Positions 31,712 to 41,536 of a stretch of 64,000 nt of DNA are shown in pieces (the first letter of the stretch is position 1; each line of letters starts with the position of its first letter). Made by a program: the position numbers and the translations under genes. Under the pieces are notes generated by a model, which made no database searches, was not told where the DNA came from, and saw nothing but the letters and a program-made list of their open reading frames with translations. The DNA is from Pseudomonas morbosilactucae (lineage in GTDB: Bacteria > Pseudomonadota > Gammaproteobacteria > Pseudomonadales > Pseudomonadaceae): NCBI RefSeq assembly GCF_023241715.1, contig NZ_JALQCW010000008.1, positions 124,001 to 188,000 of the forward strand, in the 5' to 3' direction.

Positions 31712-33147
31712 AGAATCGGAGAAATCAGCCGCGCGATCCGCATGCCCAGCTGTTGCAGGCGGTGGGTCTGGTGGCTTTCTTCCCGGGCCACTTCTCGGGC
31801 TTGGGCAAAGTCTGCCGTGAGCATGTGCTCGACCTCGGCGGCGAAGCCTTCATCCACCGTCAGCAGCATCACTTCGAAGTTGAGGCGGAACGAGCGGTTG
31901 TCCAGGTTGGCGCTGCCGATCGCGCTGATTTCGTTGTCGATCAGCACCACCTTCTGGTGCAGGAACCCCGGTTGATAACGGAACACTCGGACCCCGGCGC
32001 GCACCGCCTCAAAGGCATACAGGCTGGAGGCGGCGTAGACGATGCGGTGGTCGGGCCGCGAGGGCAGCAGAATGCGCACGTCCACACCCCGTAGCACCGC
32101 CAGGCGCAGGGCGGCGAAGACGGCTTCGTCGGGGATGAAATAAGGGCTGGTGATCCACACTCGCTCATTGGCGGCGTGGATGGCTTCGACGAAGAACAGG
32201 GAACAGGTTTCGTACGGGTCCGCCGGGCCGCTGGCCAACAATTGGCAGAGCACCCCGTCGTCGGGGTAGGTGTCCGGGAGGATCAGCGGCGGCAGTTGCC
32301 GCGACGCCCAGAACCAGTCTTCGGCAAAGGATTCCTGCAAGCACGCCACCACCGGGCCGCTGACTTGCACATGGGTGTCGCGCCAGGGCGCCAGCGGCGG
32401 CTTCTTGCCCAGGTATTCATCGCCCACGTTATGCCCGCCGACAAACCCCAGCAGGCCATCGACCACCACAATCTTGCGGTGGTTGCGGAAGTTCACCTGG
32501 AAGCGATTGAGCCAGCCACTGCGGGTGGCGAAGGCGTGCACCTGGACTCCGCCATCCCGCAGTGGCTGCAGGTATTCGTGGGGCAGGGAGTGGCTGCCGA
32601 TGCGGTCATACAGCAAATGCACCGTCACCCCCTCGGCGGCCTTGTGCAGCAGCAGGCTTTGCAGGCGCCGACCGAGGTCGTCGTCGTGAATGATGAAAAA
32701 CTGGATCAGCACCGCGCTGCGGGCCCGGCGGATGGCGTCGAAGATGGCCTCGAAAGTGGCTTCGCCATTGATCAGCAGGCGCACCTGGTTGTTGGCCAGG
32801 CACGGCATGCGCCCGAGCTTGGGCATGGCCCGCAACGACGCGTAGGCGCTGGAGGCGCGAGCGGTCAGGGCTTCCTCGACCCAGGGTCGCCAGTTGAGTT
32901 CGTTGATGGCTTTGTGCATTTCCAGGTTGGCCTGACGCCGCGCCTGGATGTAGGCGTCGAACGTGCTGCGGCCGAATACCAGGTAGGGAATCAATGTGAT
33001 GTAGGGGATGAACATCAGCGACAGGGCCCAGGCGATGGCGCCTTGGGCGGTCCGGACGGTGAGCACTGCGTGGAGGGCGGCGATCAGCCCGAGGAAATGC
33101 AGCAGTGCGATCAAATAGCCAAAAAGGTGGGGGCCAAAGTAATCCAT
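31708..33147 (-). CDS. cls: Cardiolipin synthase (ClsA type)
   Basis: 479 residues from [20 protein letters not shown]; an in-frame TTG 27 bases upstream is rejected. Two N-terminal membrane segments, then two phospholipase-D HKD motifs: [19 protein letters not shown] and [20 protein letters not shown]. It condenses two phosphatidylglycerol molecules to cardiolipin and glycerol at the inner membrane. AGGAG lies 12 bases before the ATG. Tail-to-tail with cfa, sharing 4 bp. Confidence 0.95.
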   Translation of the reverse strand: MDYFGPHLFGYLIALLHFLGLIAALHAVLTVRTAQGAIAWALSLMFIPYITLIPYLVFGRSTFDAYIQARRQANLEMHKAINELNWRPWVEEALTARASSAYASLRAMPKLGRMPCLANNQVRLLINGEATFEAIFDAIRRARSAVLIQFFIIHDDDLGRRLQSLLLHKAAEGVTVHLLYDRIGSHSLPHEYLQPLRDGGVQVHAFATRSGWLNRFQVNFRNHRKIVVVDGLLGFVGGHNVGDEYLGKKPPLAPWRDTHVQVSGPVVACLQESFAEDWFWASRQLPPLILPDTYPDDGVLCQLLASGPADPYETCSLFFVEAIHAANERVWITSPYFIPDEAVFAALRLAVLRGVDVRILLPSRPDHRIVYAASSLYAFEAVRAGVRVFRYQPGFLHQKVVLIDNEISAIGSANLDNRSFRLNFEVMLLTVDEGFAAEVEHMLTADFAQAREVAREESHQTHRLQQLGMRIARLISPIL

Positions 33148-33278
33148 GGGGCAAGGCAGCTCCTGAAGACTCAATGCCTAACAGACCATGTTCCACAGCG
33201 AATGTCGCTATTTTATTCGCCGTGCAACACTTGCAGGTTTCCGGCGTCTAACGGCCACTACTGTCTAGGAGTTATGCA

Positions 33279-33800
33279 ATGAAGCTTCGTCTACTGGGTT
33301 GCGCCATGGTCCTGGGTGTGTCGCTGCCGCTGGCCGCGCAGGCGCAGATGCTGCAGCCGGGCTTGTGGGAATTGACCAGCAGCAACATGAAGGTCGACGA
33401 CCAGAACCTGCCCGATTTGTCGTTGATCCTTGGCCAGTTGCAGCAACAGATGACCCCGGAGCAGCGGGCGATGCTGGAGAAGCAAGGCGTGACAGTCGGC
33501 GGCAAGGGCATCCGCTCCTGCCTGACCCAGGCTCAGGTGCAGTCCGACAGTATTCCCCTGCAGGACCCGCAATCGGGCTGCAAGCAAGAGATCACCGAAC
33601 GCAGCGGCAACCAGTGGAAATTCCGCTTCAGTTGCCCCAAGGCCCAGGGCACCGGCGTGGCCACCTTTATCAGTGATCGCGAGTTCACCAGTAAAGTCAG
33701 CGGCACCTTCAATGCCACGGGCATCCAGCAGAAGGGCAGCATGGACACCCGCGCTGTATGGCTCGGCCAGGATTGCGGCACGGTCAAGCCGCGCACCTGA
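33279..33800 (+). CDS. DUF3617 periplasmic protein
   Basis: 173 residues with a clear signal peptide (MKLRLLGCAMVLGVSLPLAAQA). The mature part begins MLQPGLWELTSSNMKV, the usual DUF3617 opening (GxWE), and has four Cys (SCLTQ, SGCKQ, FSCPK, DCGT) that could make two disulfides. Function unknown. Single gene with its own promoter region after the cls start; AGGAG before the ATG. Confidence 0.9.
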   Translation: MKLRLLGCAMVLGVSLPLAAQAQMLQPGLWELTSSNMKVDDQNLPDLSLILGQLQQQMTPEQRAMLEKQGVTVGGKGIRSCLTQAQVQSDSIPLQDPQSGCKQEITERSGNQWKFRFSCPKAQGTGVATFISDREFTSKVSGTFNATGIQQKGSMDTRAVWLGQDCGTVKPRT

Positions 33801-33815
33801 TCGCCATTCCCACCG

Positions 33816-35717
33816 TCAGCGACTGGCCGCCGCCATTCGCTGCACCGCCTGCTCCAATGGCAGCTGCCCCAGGTCTTCACCGTGGCGGCTGCGCAGGCTG
33901 ACAAATCCCCCGTCTTTTTCCTTATCCCCCAGCACCAGCAAGTACGGCACTTTTTGCAGGCTGTGCTCGCGAATCTTGTAGCTGATCTTCTCGTTGCGCA
34001 GGTCGGCCTGAACCCTCAACCCTCGTTGACGCAGGGCGTGGGTGACTTGCTGCGCGTACGTGCTCTGGTTTTCGCTGATGTTCAGCACCACCGCCTGATG
34101 GGGGGCCAGCCAGTAGGGCAGGGCGCCGCTGTAATGCTCGATGAGGATGCCGATAAAACGCTCCAGGGAACCGAACAGCGCCCGGTGCAGCATCACCGGC
34201 TGGCAGCGTTCGCCTTGTTCGTCGATGTAGCTGATGTCAAAGCGTTGCGGTAGGTTCAGGTCCACCTGCAAGGTGCCGCACTGCCAGTCACGGCCGATGG
34301 CATCGCGCAGCACGAACTCCAGCTTGGGCCCGTAGAAGGCCCCTTCGCCTGGGTTGAGTTGGTAGTCGATCTGCATGCCCTGCAGCGCCCCGGACAGGGC
34401 GCCTTCCAACTGATCCCACACCGCGTCGCTGCCGATGCGATTGGCCGGGCGGGTGGAGAGTTTCACCGCCACCTCGGTAAAGCCGAAGTCACGATAGATG
34501 TCGAACACCAGGGCGATGGTGCGGGCGCACTCGTCCTGCATCTGCGCCGGGGTGCAGAAGATGTGCGCGTCGTCCTGGGTGAAGTGGCGTACCCGCAACA
34601 AACCGTGCAGGGCTCCGGAAGGTTCGTAGCGGTGGACCTTGCCGAACTCGGCGATGCGCAGCGGCAGGTCGCGGTAGCTTTTCAGGCCGCGGGCGAAGAT
34701 CGCCACCGCACCGGGGCAGTTCATTGGCTTGAGGGCGAACACCCGCTGGTCTTCGGTGCTGGTGGTGAACATGTGGTCGCGGTAGTTCTGCCAGTGCCCG
34801 GAGGTTTCCCAGAGCCCGCGGTCCATGACGTCCGGGGTGTTCACTTCCTGGTAACCGGCCTGTTCCTGGCGCTGGCGCATGTAGCCCAATAGTTGCTGGA
34901 ACAGGCTCCAGCCCTTGGCGTGCCAGAACACCGAACCCGGTGCGCAGTCGTCGAAGTGGAACAGGTCCAACTGCTGGCCGAGTTTGCGGTGGTCCCGCTT
35001 GCCGGCCTCTTCCAGGCGCGTGAGGTAGGCGTCCAGGTCTTTCTGGCTGGCCCAGCAGGTGCCGTAGATCCGTTGCAGCGGTGCCAGGCTGGCATCGCCG
35101 CGCCAATAGGCTCCGGCCACCTTGGTCAATTTGAAGGCCTGGAGCTGACCGGTGCTGCGCAGGTGCGGGCCCCGGCACAGGTCTTCGAAATCCCCTTGGC
35201 GATACAGCGACAGCACCTGGCCCTCGGGGATGTCGCGGATTAGCTCGACCTTGTAGTGCTCGCCCCGGGCGCTGAAGTGTTCCAGGGCTTGCTCTCGCGA
35301 CAGCTCGCGGCGCTGCACGCTGTGGTTGGTGGCAGCCAGGCTGCGCATGCGGGTTTCGATCAGCGCCAGGTCGTCGGGGGTGAAAGGGCGCTCGTAGGCG
35401 AAGTCATAGAAGAAGCCGTCCTCGATCACCGGGCCGATGGTCACCTGGGCCGAGGGGTAGAGCTGCTTGACCGCCATCGCCAGCAGGTGGGCGCAGGAAT
35501 GCCGGAGGATCTCCAAGCCTTCGGGGTCGCGGCCGGTGACGATGCTCAGTTCGGCATCCCGTTCCAGCAGATGGTTGCAGTCCACCAGCACGCCGTTGAC
35601 CCTGCCGGCAATCGCCGCCTTGGCCAGGCCCAGGCCGATGCTGGCGGCCACTTCGAACACAGATAACGCTTGGTCGTACTCACGGCACGAGCCATCAGGC
35701 AGGGTGATGCGGATCAT
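33816..35717 (-). CDS. thrS2: Threonyl-tRNA synthetase, second copy in the zinc-starvation cluster
   Basis: 633 residues, start [15 protein letters not shown] with AAGGACC upstream. TGS domain about 1-60, editing domain with [10 protein letters not shown] and CRGPHL, catalytic core and anticodon-binding end. The three ligands of the active-site zinc in ThrRS appear retained: Cys in KPMNCPGAV, His in FTQDDAHIF, His in [10 protein letters not shown]. So it is not a zinc-free version by its ligands; it may bind zinc more tightly or simply add capacity. Last gene of the folE2-to-thrS2 run, 35 bases after pyrQ. The ordinary thrS near infC would be elsewhere in the genome. Confidence 0.93.
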   Translation of the reverse strand: MIRITLPDGSCREYDQALSVFEVAASIGLGLAKAAIAGRVNGVLVDCNHLLERDAELSIVTGRDPEGLEILRHSCAHLLAMAVKQLYPSAQVTIGPVIEDGFFYDFAYERPFTPDDLALIETRMRSLAATNHSVQRRELSREQALEHFSARGEHYKVELIRDIPEGQVLSLYRQGDFEDLCRGPHLRSTGQLQAFKLTKVAGAYWRGDASLAPLQRIYGTCWASQKDLDAYLTRLEEAGKRDHRKLGQQLDLFHFDDCAPGSVFWHAKGWSLFQQLLGYMRQRQEQAGYQEVNTPDVMDRGLWETSGHWQNYRDHMFTTSTEDQRVFALKPMNCPGAVAIFARGLKSYRDLPLRIAEFGKVHRYEPSGALHGLLRVRHFTQDDAHIFCTPAQMQDECARTIALVFDIYRDFGFTEVAVKLSTRPANRIGSDAVWDQLEGALSGALQGMQIDYQLNPGEGAFYGPKLEFVLRDAIGRDWQCGTLQVDLNLPQRFDISYIDEQGERCQPVMLHRALFGSLERFIGILIEHYSGALPYWLAPHQAVVLNISENQSTYAQQVTHALRQRGLRVQADLRNEKISYKIREHSLQKVPYLLVLGDKEKDGGFVSLRSRHGEDLGQLPLEQAVQRMAAASR

Positions 35718-35752
35718 CTTCGGTGGTCCTTGGGGGTTCGCTTCAGGGGGAG

Positions 35753-37090
35753 TCAACGCAGGAACCGCAGAGGCAAACCCTGGCAGTCGTCGTAGAGGCG
35801 CTCGTTGTGCCAGGCGAGCTGCCCGGAGACCACGGTGGTGCTGACGCTGTGGCGAAAGCGTCGCTCGGCGAAGGGCGTCCAGCCGCATTGGCTGAGCACC
35901 GGCTGGCGGGCCACGGCCTTGCCGGTGGGTTCCGGACGGATCAGCACCAGGTCGGCCCAATAGCCTTCGCGCAGGTAGCCACGGTCGGGAATGGCAAACA
36001 GGTCGGCGACTCGGTGGCTAGTCTTGGCCACCAGGGTGCTCAGGGGCAGCAGGCGGTCGGCGACCAATTCCAGCAAGGCGGGCAGGGCGTGTTGCACCAG
36101 GGGCAGGCCGGCGGGGGCCTGGGCGTAGGGCCGCTGTTTCTGCTCCCAGGTATGGGGCGCGTGATCGCTGCCGATCACGTCCAGGCGGTTGCTCAACAGG
36201 GCCTGGCGCAAGGCGTCGCGATCGTCTTGGCTCTTGATCGCCGGGTTGCATTTGATCTGGTGGCCCAGGCGCGGGTAATCCCGGTCGTCGAACAGCAGGT
36301 GGTGCAGGCAGACCTCGGCGCTGATGCGTTTGTCGGCCAAGGGTTTGTCCTCGAACAAGGCCAGTTCCCGGGCACTGGTCAGGTGCAACACGTGCAGGCG
36401 GGTGCCGTGTTTTTTCGCCAGGGCCACGGCCAGGGACGAGGAGCGGTAGCAGGCGTCGGCGTCACGGATCCGCGGGTGAGCAGCGGCGGGGATGGCGTCG
36501 CCGAACAGTTCGCGCCATTGGGTTTCGTTGGCCTGGATGCTGGGGGTGTGTTCGCAATGGGCCAGGAGCACGGTCGGCACCGTGGCGAACAGGCGCTCGA
36601 GGATCTGCGGGTCGTCCACCAGCATGTTGCCGGTGGAGGCGCCCATGAACACTTTGACCCCGGCCACCCGTTGCGGGTCCAGGGCGGCGACGGTGTCCAG
36701 GTTGTGCTGGCTGACCCCGAAGTGAAAGCCGTAATTGGCCACCGAGGCGATGGCGGCGCGGCGCATCTTGTCCTCCAGGGCGGCCAGGGTCAGGGTGGCC
36801 GGCGAGGTGTTGGGCATGTCCATAAAGCTGGTGATACCGCCGGCCACCGCGGCCCGGGATTCGGTATAAAAGCTGCCTTTTTCCGGGGCCCCGGGCTCGC
36901 GAAAATGCACCTGGTCGTCGATCATGCCCGGCAGCAGCCACTGGCCTTGGGCGTCGATTTCCACGTCAGCGTTGTGCCCGTCGATGCTGCTGGCGATCTT
37001 CTCGATGCGCCCTTGGACGACCAGCAAGTCGGCATCGAACTCCTGGCCTTCGTTGACCAGGCGGGCATTGCGAATAAGGAGGTGGCCCAT
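35753..37090 (-). CDS. pyrQ: Dihydroorotase paralogue of the Zur cluster (PyrQ-like)
   Basis: 445-residue amidohydrolase: [18 protein letters not shown], metal site [14 protein letters not shown], Lys in [27 protein letters not shown] and GSDHAPH. The first metal motif reads DQVH where most dihydroorotases have DxHxH, so one zinc His is a Gln; Bacteroidetes-type enzymes share this as far as I recall. It closes carbamoyl-aspartate to dihydroorotate in pyrimidine synthesis. Two bases separate it from the carbonic anhydrase gene. Likely a spare enzyme with lower zinc demand. Confidence 0.92.
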   Translation of the reverse strand: MGHLLIRNARLVNEGQEFDADLLVVQGRIEKIASSIDGHNADVEIDAQGQWLLPGMIDDQVHFREPGAPEKGSFYTESRAAVAGGITSFMDMPNTSPATLTLAALEDKMRRAAIASVANYGFHFGVSQHNLDTVAALDPQRVAGVKVFMGASTGNMLVDDPQILERLFATVPTVLLAHCEHTPSIQANETQWRELFGDAIPAAAHPRIRDADACYRSSSLAVALAKKHGTRLHVLHLTSARELALFEDKPLADKRISAEVCLHHLLFDDRDYPRLGHQIKCNPAIKSQDDRDALRQALLSNRLDVIGSDHAPHTWEQKQRPYAQAPAGLPLVQHALPALLELVADRLLPLSTLVAKTSHRVADLFAIPDRGYLREGYWADLVLIRPEPTGKAVARQPVLSQCGWTPFAERRFRHSVSTTVVSGQLAWHNERLYDDCQGLPLRFLR

Positions 37091-37092
37091 GC

Positions 37093-37653
37093 TTAAAACT
37101 CGTTCTGCAGGGCCTTGTAGCCACGGACCAGGTCGACGTTGGTGCGCGCCACGTCCTCGGAAAATTCCGAAGCACTGACACTCACCGGCGGGAATTGCGC
37201 GAGATCGGTCTTGGGCCCGATGCGGGTCGTGGAGGGCACATAGAAGCCGGGCGGCAGGTCGCGACCGTCCACCACCGAGTTGTGGCGGACCACGCTGCCG
37301 TCGCCCACCACGCAATTGAACAGCACGCTGTTGAACCCGATAAACACCCGGTCACCGACCTGGCATGGACCGTGGACGATGGAACGGTGGGCGATGGAGG
37401 TGAACTCACCAATGGTCACGGCCGCGCCGGATTTGGAGTGGATCACCACGCCGTCCTGGATGTTGGAATTGGCGCCAATGGTGATGGGCTCCATGCTGCC
37501 GGACGCGTCCACCTCGTCGGCGCGGATCACCGCATAGGGGCCGACGAAGACGTTGTCGCCGATCACCACCTTGCCGCAGATGATGGCTGTCTTGTCGACG
37601 TAGGCGGATTCGGCGATGACCGGCAGATCGCCGGAAGGGTTCTTGCGGATCAT
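37093..37653 (-). CDS. Gamma-class carbonic anhydrase family protein
   Basis: 186-residue left-handed beta-helix protein with hexapeptide repeats (IGDNVFVGPYAVIRAD, IGANSNIQDGVVIH, IGEFTSIAHRSIVHGP, VGDRVFIGFNSVLFNC). His residues in VVIHSKSG and AHRSIVHG match the metal ligands of Cam-type enzymes, which can use iron instead of zinc. In this cluster it presumably backs up zinc-dependent carbonic anhydrase. Overlaps hisI2 by 4 bp. Confidence 0.92.
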   Translation of the reverse strand: MIRKNPSGDLPVIAESAYVDKTAIICGKVVIGDNVFVGPYAVIRADEVDASGSMEPITIGANSNIQDGVVIHSKSGAAVTIGEFTSIAHRSIVHGPCQVGDRVFIGFNSVLFNCVVGDGSVVRHNSVVDGRDLPPGFYVPSTTRIGPKTDLAQFPPVSVSASEFSEDVARTNVDLVRGYKALQNEF

Positions 37654-38087
37654 GCTGGGGATTCCTCAATGGGGGCACTGATGACTTCCACCGCGCCACC
37701 CCGGATGGCGTTGTAGAAACAGTTGGGGCGGCCGGTGTGGCACGCCGGGCCTTGCTGGTCCACGCGCAGCAACACGGCATCGCCGTCGCAGTCCAGGCGG
37801 GCTTCGATCAGGCGCTGGCGGTGGCCGGAGCTTTCGCCCTTGCGCCACAGTCGCTGGCGCGAACGGGACCAGTAGCAGGCCTGGCCGCTGGCGAGGGTCT
37901 CTTCCAGGGCCTGGCGATTGACCCAGGCCAGCATCAGCACCTCGCCGCTGTCGTGTTGCTGGGCGATGGCGGCAATCAGGCCATCGCTGTTCCACGGCAG
38001 GGCATCGAGTACGGCGGGCAGGGGCCAGCGACTGCCTTGGGTGGCACCTTCAAGGTCGAGCATCGACAGCGGCGAAGGCCGGGTCAT
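37650..38087 (-). CDS. hisI2: Phosphoribosyl-AMP cyclohydrolase paralogue (HisI2)
   Basis: 145 residues. LMLAWVNRQALEETLASGQACYWS, RQRLWRKGESSGH, RLDCDGDAVLLRV and ACHTGRPNCFYN are HisI hallmarks; the three Cys that bind zinc in HisI (LDCDG, ACHTG, NCFY) are kept. It opens the purine ring of phosphoribosyl-AMP in histidine synthesis. Coupled on both sides by 4-bp ATGA overlaps within the zinc-starvation operon. Compared with a normal HisI it has a short N-terminal extension (MTRPSPLSMLDLEGATQGS). Confidence 0.92.
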   Translation of the reverse strand: MTRPSPLSMLDLEGATQGSRWPLPAVLDALPWNSDGLIAAIAQQHDSGEVLMLAWVNRQALEETLASGQACYWSRSRQRLWRKGESSGHRQRLIEARLDCDGDAVLLRVDQQGPACHTGRPNCFYNAIRGGAVEVISAPIEESPA

Positions 38088-38968
38088 GGTTGGCTCAGGG
38101 CGTCGTAGAGGGTGTTGAGGTTGTATTCGAACAGACCGGTGAAGGTGCTGGCCGGGCCCTTGGCCGCCAAGGCATCGGAGTACAGAGTGCCGCCGATATG
38201 GGCGCCGCTTTCCTCGGCGATTTGCTTGAGCAGGCGCGCATCCTTGATGTTTTCCATAAACACCGCCTTGACCTTGGCCTGGCGGATTTGGGTGATCAGC
38301 GCCGCCACTTCGGCGGCCGAAGGTTCACGCTCGGTGGACAGCCCTTGGGGCGCCATGAAGTCGATGCCGTAGGCCTGGCCCAGATAGCCGAAGGCGTCGT
38401 GGGAGGTGACGATCTTGCGGTTGCCTGGAGGCAGGCTGCCGAGCTTGGCCTTGGCTTCGGCCAGCAAGCGATAGAGCTGTTTCAGGTAGGCCTGGCTGTT
38501 GCGCTGGTAGTCGGCCTGGTCGGCCGGGTCGGCGGCAATCAGCGCTTTGGTGATGGTGTTCACATAGAGTTCGACGTTGGCCAGGTTGTGCCACGCATGG
38601 GGATCGGGGATGGTTTCGCCGTCCTCTTCCAGGCTGCGCGGAATCACCCCGCGGCTGGCGGTGATCACCGGCGTTTGAGTGCCGGTGCTGGCCACCAGGC
38701 GGTCCAGCCAGGGCTCGAAGCCCAGGCCGTTCTTGATGATCAACTTGGCCTTGAGCAGGGCTTTGGCATCGTCGGGCGAAGGCTCGTAGGTGTGAGCGTC
38801 CTCATCCGCCCCGACCAGGTTGGTGATCTGGATATGCTCGCCACCGATCTGCTGGGTGATGTCGGCCAGGATGCTGAAGCTGGTGACCACCTGGAGTTTT
38901 TCCGCAGCCTGGGCAGTCGACAATGACAGCGGCAGCAGCAAGCTGAACAGCACAAGTAAAGCGCGCAT
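38084..38968 (-). CDS. Zinc ABC transporter substrate-binding protein (ZnuA-like, cluster A-I)
   Basis: 294 residues from MRALLVLFSLLLPLSLSTAQA, a clean signal peptide; an upstream ATG at 38983 overlapping the permease stop is an alternative that adds five residues. Metal ligands: His in DAHTYEPSP, His in PDPHAWHN, His in VTSHDAFGY and Asp in LYSDALA. It lacks the His-rich loop of E. coli ZnuA. It captures periplasmic Zn (Mn cannot be excluded) for the ZnuBC-like pair encoded just upstream. Location inside the Zur cluster favours zinc. Confidence 0.92.
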   Translation of the reverse strand: MRALLVLFSLLLPLSLSTAQAAEKLQVVTSFSILADITQQIGGEHIQITNLVGADEDAHTYEPSPDDAKALLKAKLIIKNGLGFEPWLDRLVASTGTQTPVITASRGVIPRSLEEDGETIPDPHAWHNLANVELYVNTITKALIAADPADQADYQRNSQAYLKQLYRLLAEAKAKLGSLPPGNRKIVTSHDAFGYLGQAYGIDFMAPQGLSTEREPSAAEVAALITQIRQAKVKAVFMENIKDARLLKQIAEESGAHIGGTLYSDALAAKGPASTFTGLFEYNLNTLYDALSQP

Positions 38969-38979
38969 CGGTAAACACC

Positions 38980-39846
38980 TCATGGGGATGTGAACAAAGG
39001 TGGGCGGCGCAACAAACCGTGCACCGGACCAAACACCACAGACAGCAGGTACAGGCCACCCGCCACCAGCACGATGGCCGGGCCGCTGGGCAGCGAGTAA
39101 TGGAACGACAGCAGCAGGCCGAGCCAGACCGAGGTGCAGCCGAGCACCGCAGCGATGGCGATCAACACTGGCAGGCGCCGGCTCCAGAAACGTGAGGCAG
39201 CAGCCGGTAGCATCATCAGTCCGACCACCATCAGCGCACCGATGGCCTGGAAGCCGATCACCAGGTTAAGCACCACCAGGGTCAGAAACAGGCCGTGGGC
39301 CAGTGGGCCGAGGCGGCTGACGCTGTGCAGGAACAGCGGGTCGAGGGTGTCCAGCAGCAGCGGTTTGTAGATCAGCGCCATGGCCAGCAGGCTGAAGCCC
39401 GAGACCCAGAGCATGCCGTTGAGAGTCGGGCCGTCCACGGCCAGGGCCGAGCCGAACAGCAAGTGCAACAGGTCCAGTCGTTTGCCGGCCAGGCCTAAAA
39501 GCAGCACGCCGCCGGCCAGGGAAATGGGGTAGAGCGCGGCGATGCTGGCGTCTTCCCGCAGGCCGGTGCGCCGGGTAATCCAGGCCGCCAGACCGGCCAG
39601 CCCCAGGCCGGCACCGAGGCCGCCCAAGGTGAGCGCCGGCAGGCTTAGCCCGGCGAACCAGAAGCCCAGTGCCGCACCCGGCAAGATCCCATGGGCCACG
39701 GCGTCGCCGATCAGGCTCATGCGTCGCAGAATCAGAAACACCCCCAACGGGGCGATGCTGCAGGCCAGCACCAAGCCGCCGAGCAAGGCCCGGCGCATAA
39801 AGACAAATTCGTGGAACGGTTGCCAGAGTTGGGTGGCGAGCAGCAT
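38980..39846 (-). CDS. Zinc ABC transporter permease (ZnuB-like)
   Basis: 288 residues, eight or nine membrane segments, start MLLATQLWQPFHEFVFMRRA overlapping the ATPase stop by ATGA. Typical metal ABC-3 permease features: LGVFLILRRMSLIGDAVAHG followed by ILPGAALGF, and LTLVVLNLVIGFQAIGALMVVG near the C-terminus. It forms the inner-membrane channel of the zinc importer. Confidence 0.93.
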   Translation of the reverse strand: MLLATQLWQPFHEFVFMRRALLGGLVLACSIAPLGVFLILRRMSLIGDAVAHGILPGAALGFWFAGLSLPALTLGGLGAGLGLAGLAAWITRRTGLREDASIAALYPISLAGGVLLLGLAGKRLDLLHLLFGSALAVDGPTLNGMLWVSGFSLLAMALIYKPLLLDTLDPLFLHSVSRLGPLAHGLFLTLVVLNLVIGFQAIGALMVVGLMMLPAAASRFWSRRLPVLIAIAAVLGCTSVWLGLLLSFHYSLPSGPAIVLVAGGLYLLSVVFGPVHGLLRRPPLFTSP

Positions 39847-40514
39847 CACGCCACCCACATGTGCAGTTGTGGGGCGATCAGTTGTTGGCTGGCGCCGTAT
39901 AGGCAACCGGTGCTTTTCAACAGCAGGGTGTGAGGGATTTGTTGGCGCACGCTGACCAAGTCATGGCAGACCACCAACTGGGTACGGCCTTCGGCTTGCC
40001 ACTGGTGGATGTGTTTCCACAGCAACCCCTGGCCCAGTTCGTCGAGGGCTGCGTGGGGTTCGTCCAGCAGCAACACTTGGGCATCGGCCAGACTCAAGCG
40101 GGCCAACAATGCCCGTTGCAACTCACCGCCTGAGAGCGCCATTAACGGGCGTTGCTCCAGGCCGCTCAGGCACCAGTCTTCCAGCACGAGGCGCAGGCGT
40201 TGGGCGCGCACTTGGCTGGACTGTTTATTGCCCCAGAGCCCGGCGGCCACCAGCTCTTGCAGGCTGATGGGAAACTGCCGGTCCAGGTGCTGTTGTTGTG
40301 GCAAGTACGCCAGGCCTTCGCGGCGTGGAACCGCCAGCTGGACCTTGCCCCGCAGGGGCTTCTGCAAACCGGCGAACACCTTCAGCAGGCTGCTTTTGCC
40401 CGAGCCGTTGGCCCCAATGATGGCGCTGAGGCTGCCGGGTTCCAGGCTCAGGTCCAGGGGGGGCGTCAGTGGCTGGCCCGGCGGCCCCCACTGCACTCCT
40501 TCGCAACGAATCAT
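39846..40514 (-). CDS. Zinc ABC transporter ATP-binding protein (ZnuC-like)
   Basis: 222 residues: Walker A IGANGSGKSSLLK, Q-loop LAYLPQQQHLDRQFP, signature LSGGELQRALLAR, Walker B VLLLDEPHAALDELG, switch His VVCHDLVSV. Shorter than housekeeping ZnuC. Its start overlaps folE2 by 4 bp and its stop overlaps the permease start, so the transporter is made in step with the folate enzyme. Confidence 0.93.
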   Translation of the reverse strand: MIRCEGVQWGPPGQPLTPPLDLSLEPGSLSAIIGANGSGKSSLLKVFAGLQKPLRGKVQLAVPRREGLAYLPQQQHLDRQFPISLQELVAAGLWGNKQSSQVRAQRLRLVLEDWCLSGLEQRPLMALSGGELQRALLARLSLADAQVLLLDEPHAALDELGQGLLWKHIHQWQAEGRTQLVVCHDLVSVRQQIPHTLLLKSTGCLYGASQQLIAPQLHMWVA

Positions 40515-41407
40515 GGCGCGTCCCAGTTCCAGGCACTTTGCGCCACGGCGTCGTGGGCGTGCAGGCTTTCCGCATGGACCACTCGCAGGCGCAGGGCCTT
40601 GATCCCGGGGGCGCGTTTCAGGGCCAGGTGCAAACGGCGGGCGGCGTCCTCGCAGAACATCAGGTTCTGTCCGTTGGCCAGGGCAAAGGCTTGCTCATCG
40701 GCGCGTTTCACGGCGGTTTGCACGGCGGTACCGAGGGCTTGTTCGGCGTCGTCGATCAGCGCGATCAGCGGCAGTTGGGTTACATGTTCATGCAAGCGCA
40801 GTTGCAACTGAGCGCTGCTGCGTTGGCTGTGGGGCGTGGCCACGATGCCGCGTGTCGAACCCAGCCAGTCCAGAACCGCGTCGTGATGCAGCGTCTGATT
40901 GGCGAAATCTTCGGCGAATTGCTGCTGGATCAACTGCCGGGACAGGGCGGCGGAGCAGGGGCAGGTGGAGGAATAACTGACGTCGATTTTTAGTTCCACG
41001 TGGAACATTGCGTTTTCCAAGCGCGCTTCGATGCTCACCGGGTAGCTTTTCCAACCGCTCAATGGGCTGACCAAGGCCGGGCGTTTAAGCAGCAGATCCG
41101 CGTGAATTCGCAAGTAAGCACGGTTGGACAAACCTTCATGGCTGTCGAGGAAACGCTGCAATACCTGGCGCAGCAGGGCGGGGGTCAAGGCGTGCTGTTC
41201 GAGCCTCTCCAGGGCCAGGTACAGCCGCGACATATGAATGCCCCGGGCTTCGCCATCGTCCAGGCTGACGCCCGCGTCCGCGGTGGCGGCGATGCGCTGG
41301 CCGTCGATCAACACAGGTAGGGCAATGCCGCACATGCCCACCCAATCCAGGGGCAAGGCTTGGCGTGAGGCCTGCGCGGCGATATCCGGCAGAGTCAGCG
41401 CATTCAT
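40511..41407 (-). CDS. folE2: GTP cyclohydrolase FolE2 (type IB, zinc-independent)
   Basis: 298 residues from MNALTLPDIAAQASRQ; an ATG 12 bases earlier is also possible and neither has a clear ribosome site. The FolE2 signature SSTCPCSAAL with the active-site Cys, plus GIHMSRLYLALE, identify it. FolE2 replaces zinc-dependent FolE in tetrahydrofolate synthesis and can use other divalent metals. It is the first gene of the long minus-strand zinc-starvation operon and lies 32 bases from a perfect Zur palindrome. Confidence 0.96.
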   Translation of the reverse strand: MNALTLPDIAAQASRQALPLDWVGMCGIALPVLIDGQRIAATADAGVSLDDGEARGIHMSRLYLALERLEQHALTPALLRQVLQRFLDSHEGLSNRAYLRIHADLLLKRPALVSPLSGWKSYPVSIEARLENAMFHVELKIDVSYSSTCPCSAALSRQLIQQQFAEDFANQTLHHDAVLDWLGSTRGIVATPHSQRSSAQLQLRLHEHVTQLPLIALIDDAEQALGTAVQTAVKRADEQAFALANGQNLMFCEDAARRLHLALKRAPGIKALRLRVVHAESLHAHDAVAQSAWNWDAP

Positions 41408-41438
41408 GAGCAGGTCCATCGTTGGAAATAATTCGACA

Positions 41439-41453
41439 TGTTATATTATAACA
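41439..41453. promoter_or_regulatory. Zur box between folE2 and the amidase gene
   Basis: TGTTATATTATAACA is a perfect 7-1-7 palindrome that fits the gammaproteobacterial Zur pattern (GTTATA-N-TATAAC). It overlaps TATAAT-like sequence on both strands, so one Zur dimer pair could block both divergent promoters. It is the complement of the box at 43303. Confidence 0.88.
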
Positions 41454-41536
41454 ATCCACATGATGGAATCTTTTCCTGAAGGTTTTTCGCCCAGCCCTTG
41501 TGAGTACGGACGCTCCCTCCATTCGCGGTACATGCC

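Noticed and set aside
33148..33174. TTG start adding nine residues to cardiolipin synthase
   Set aside because: The ATG giving [10 protein letters not shown] matches ClsA proteins and has AGGAG upstream.
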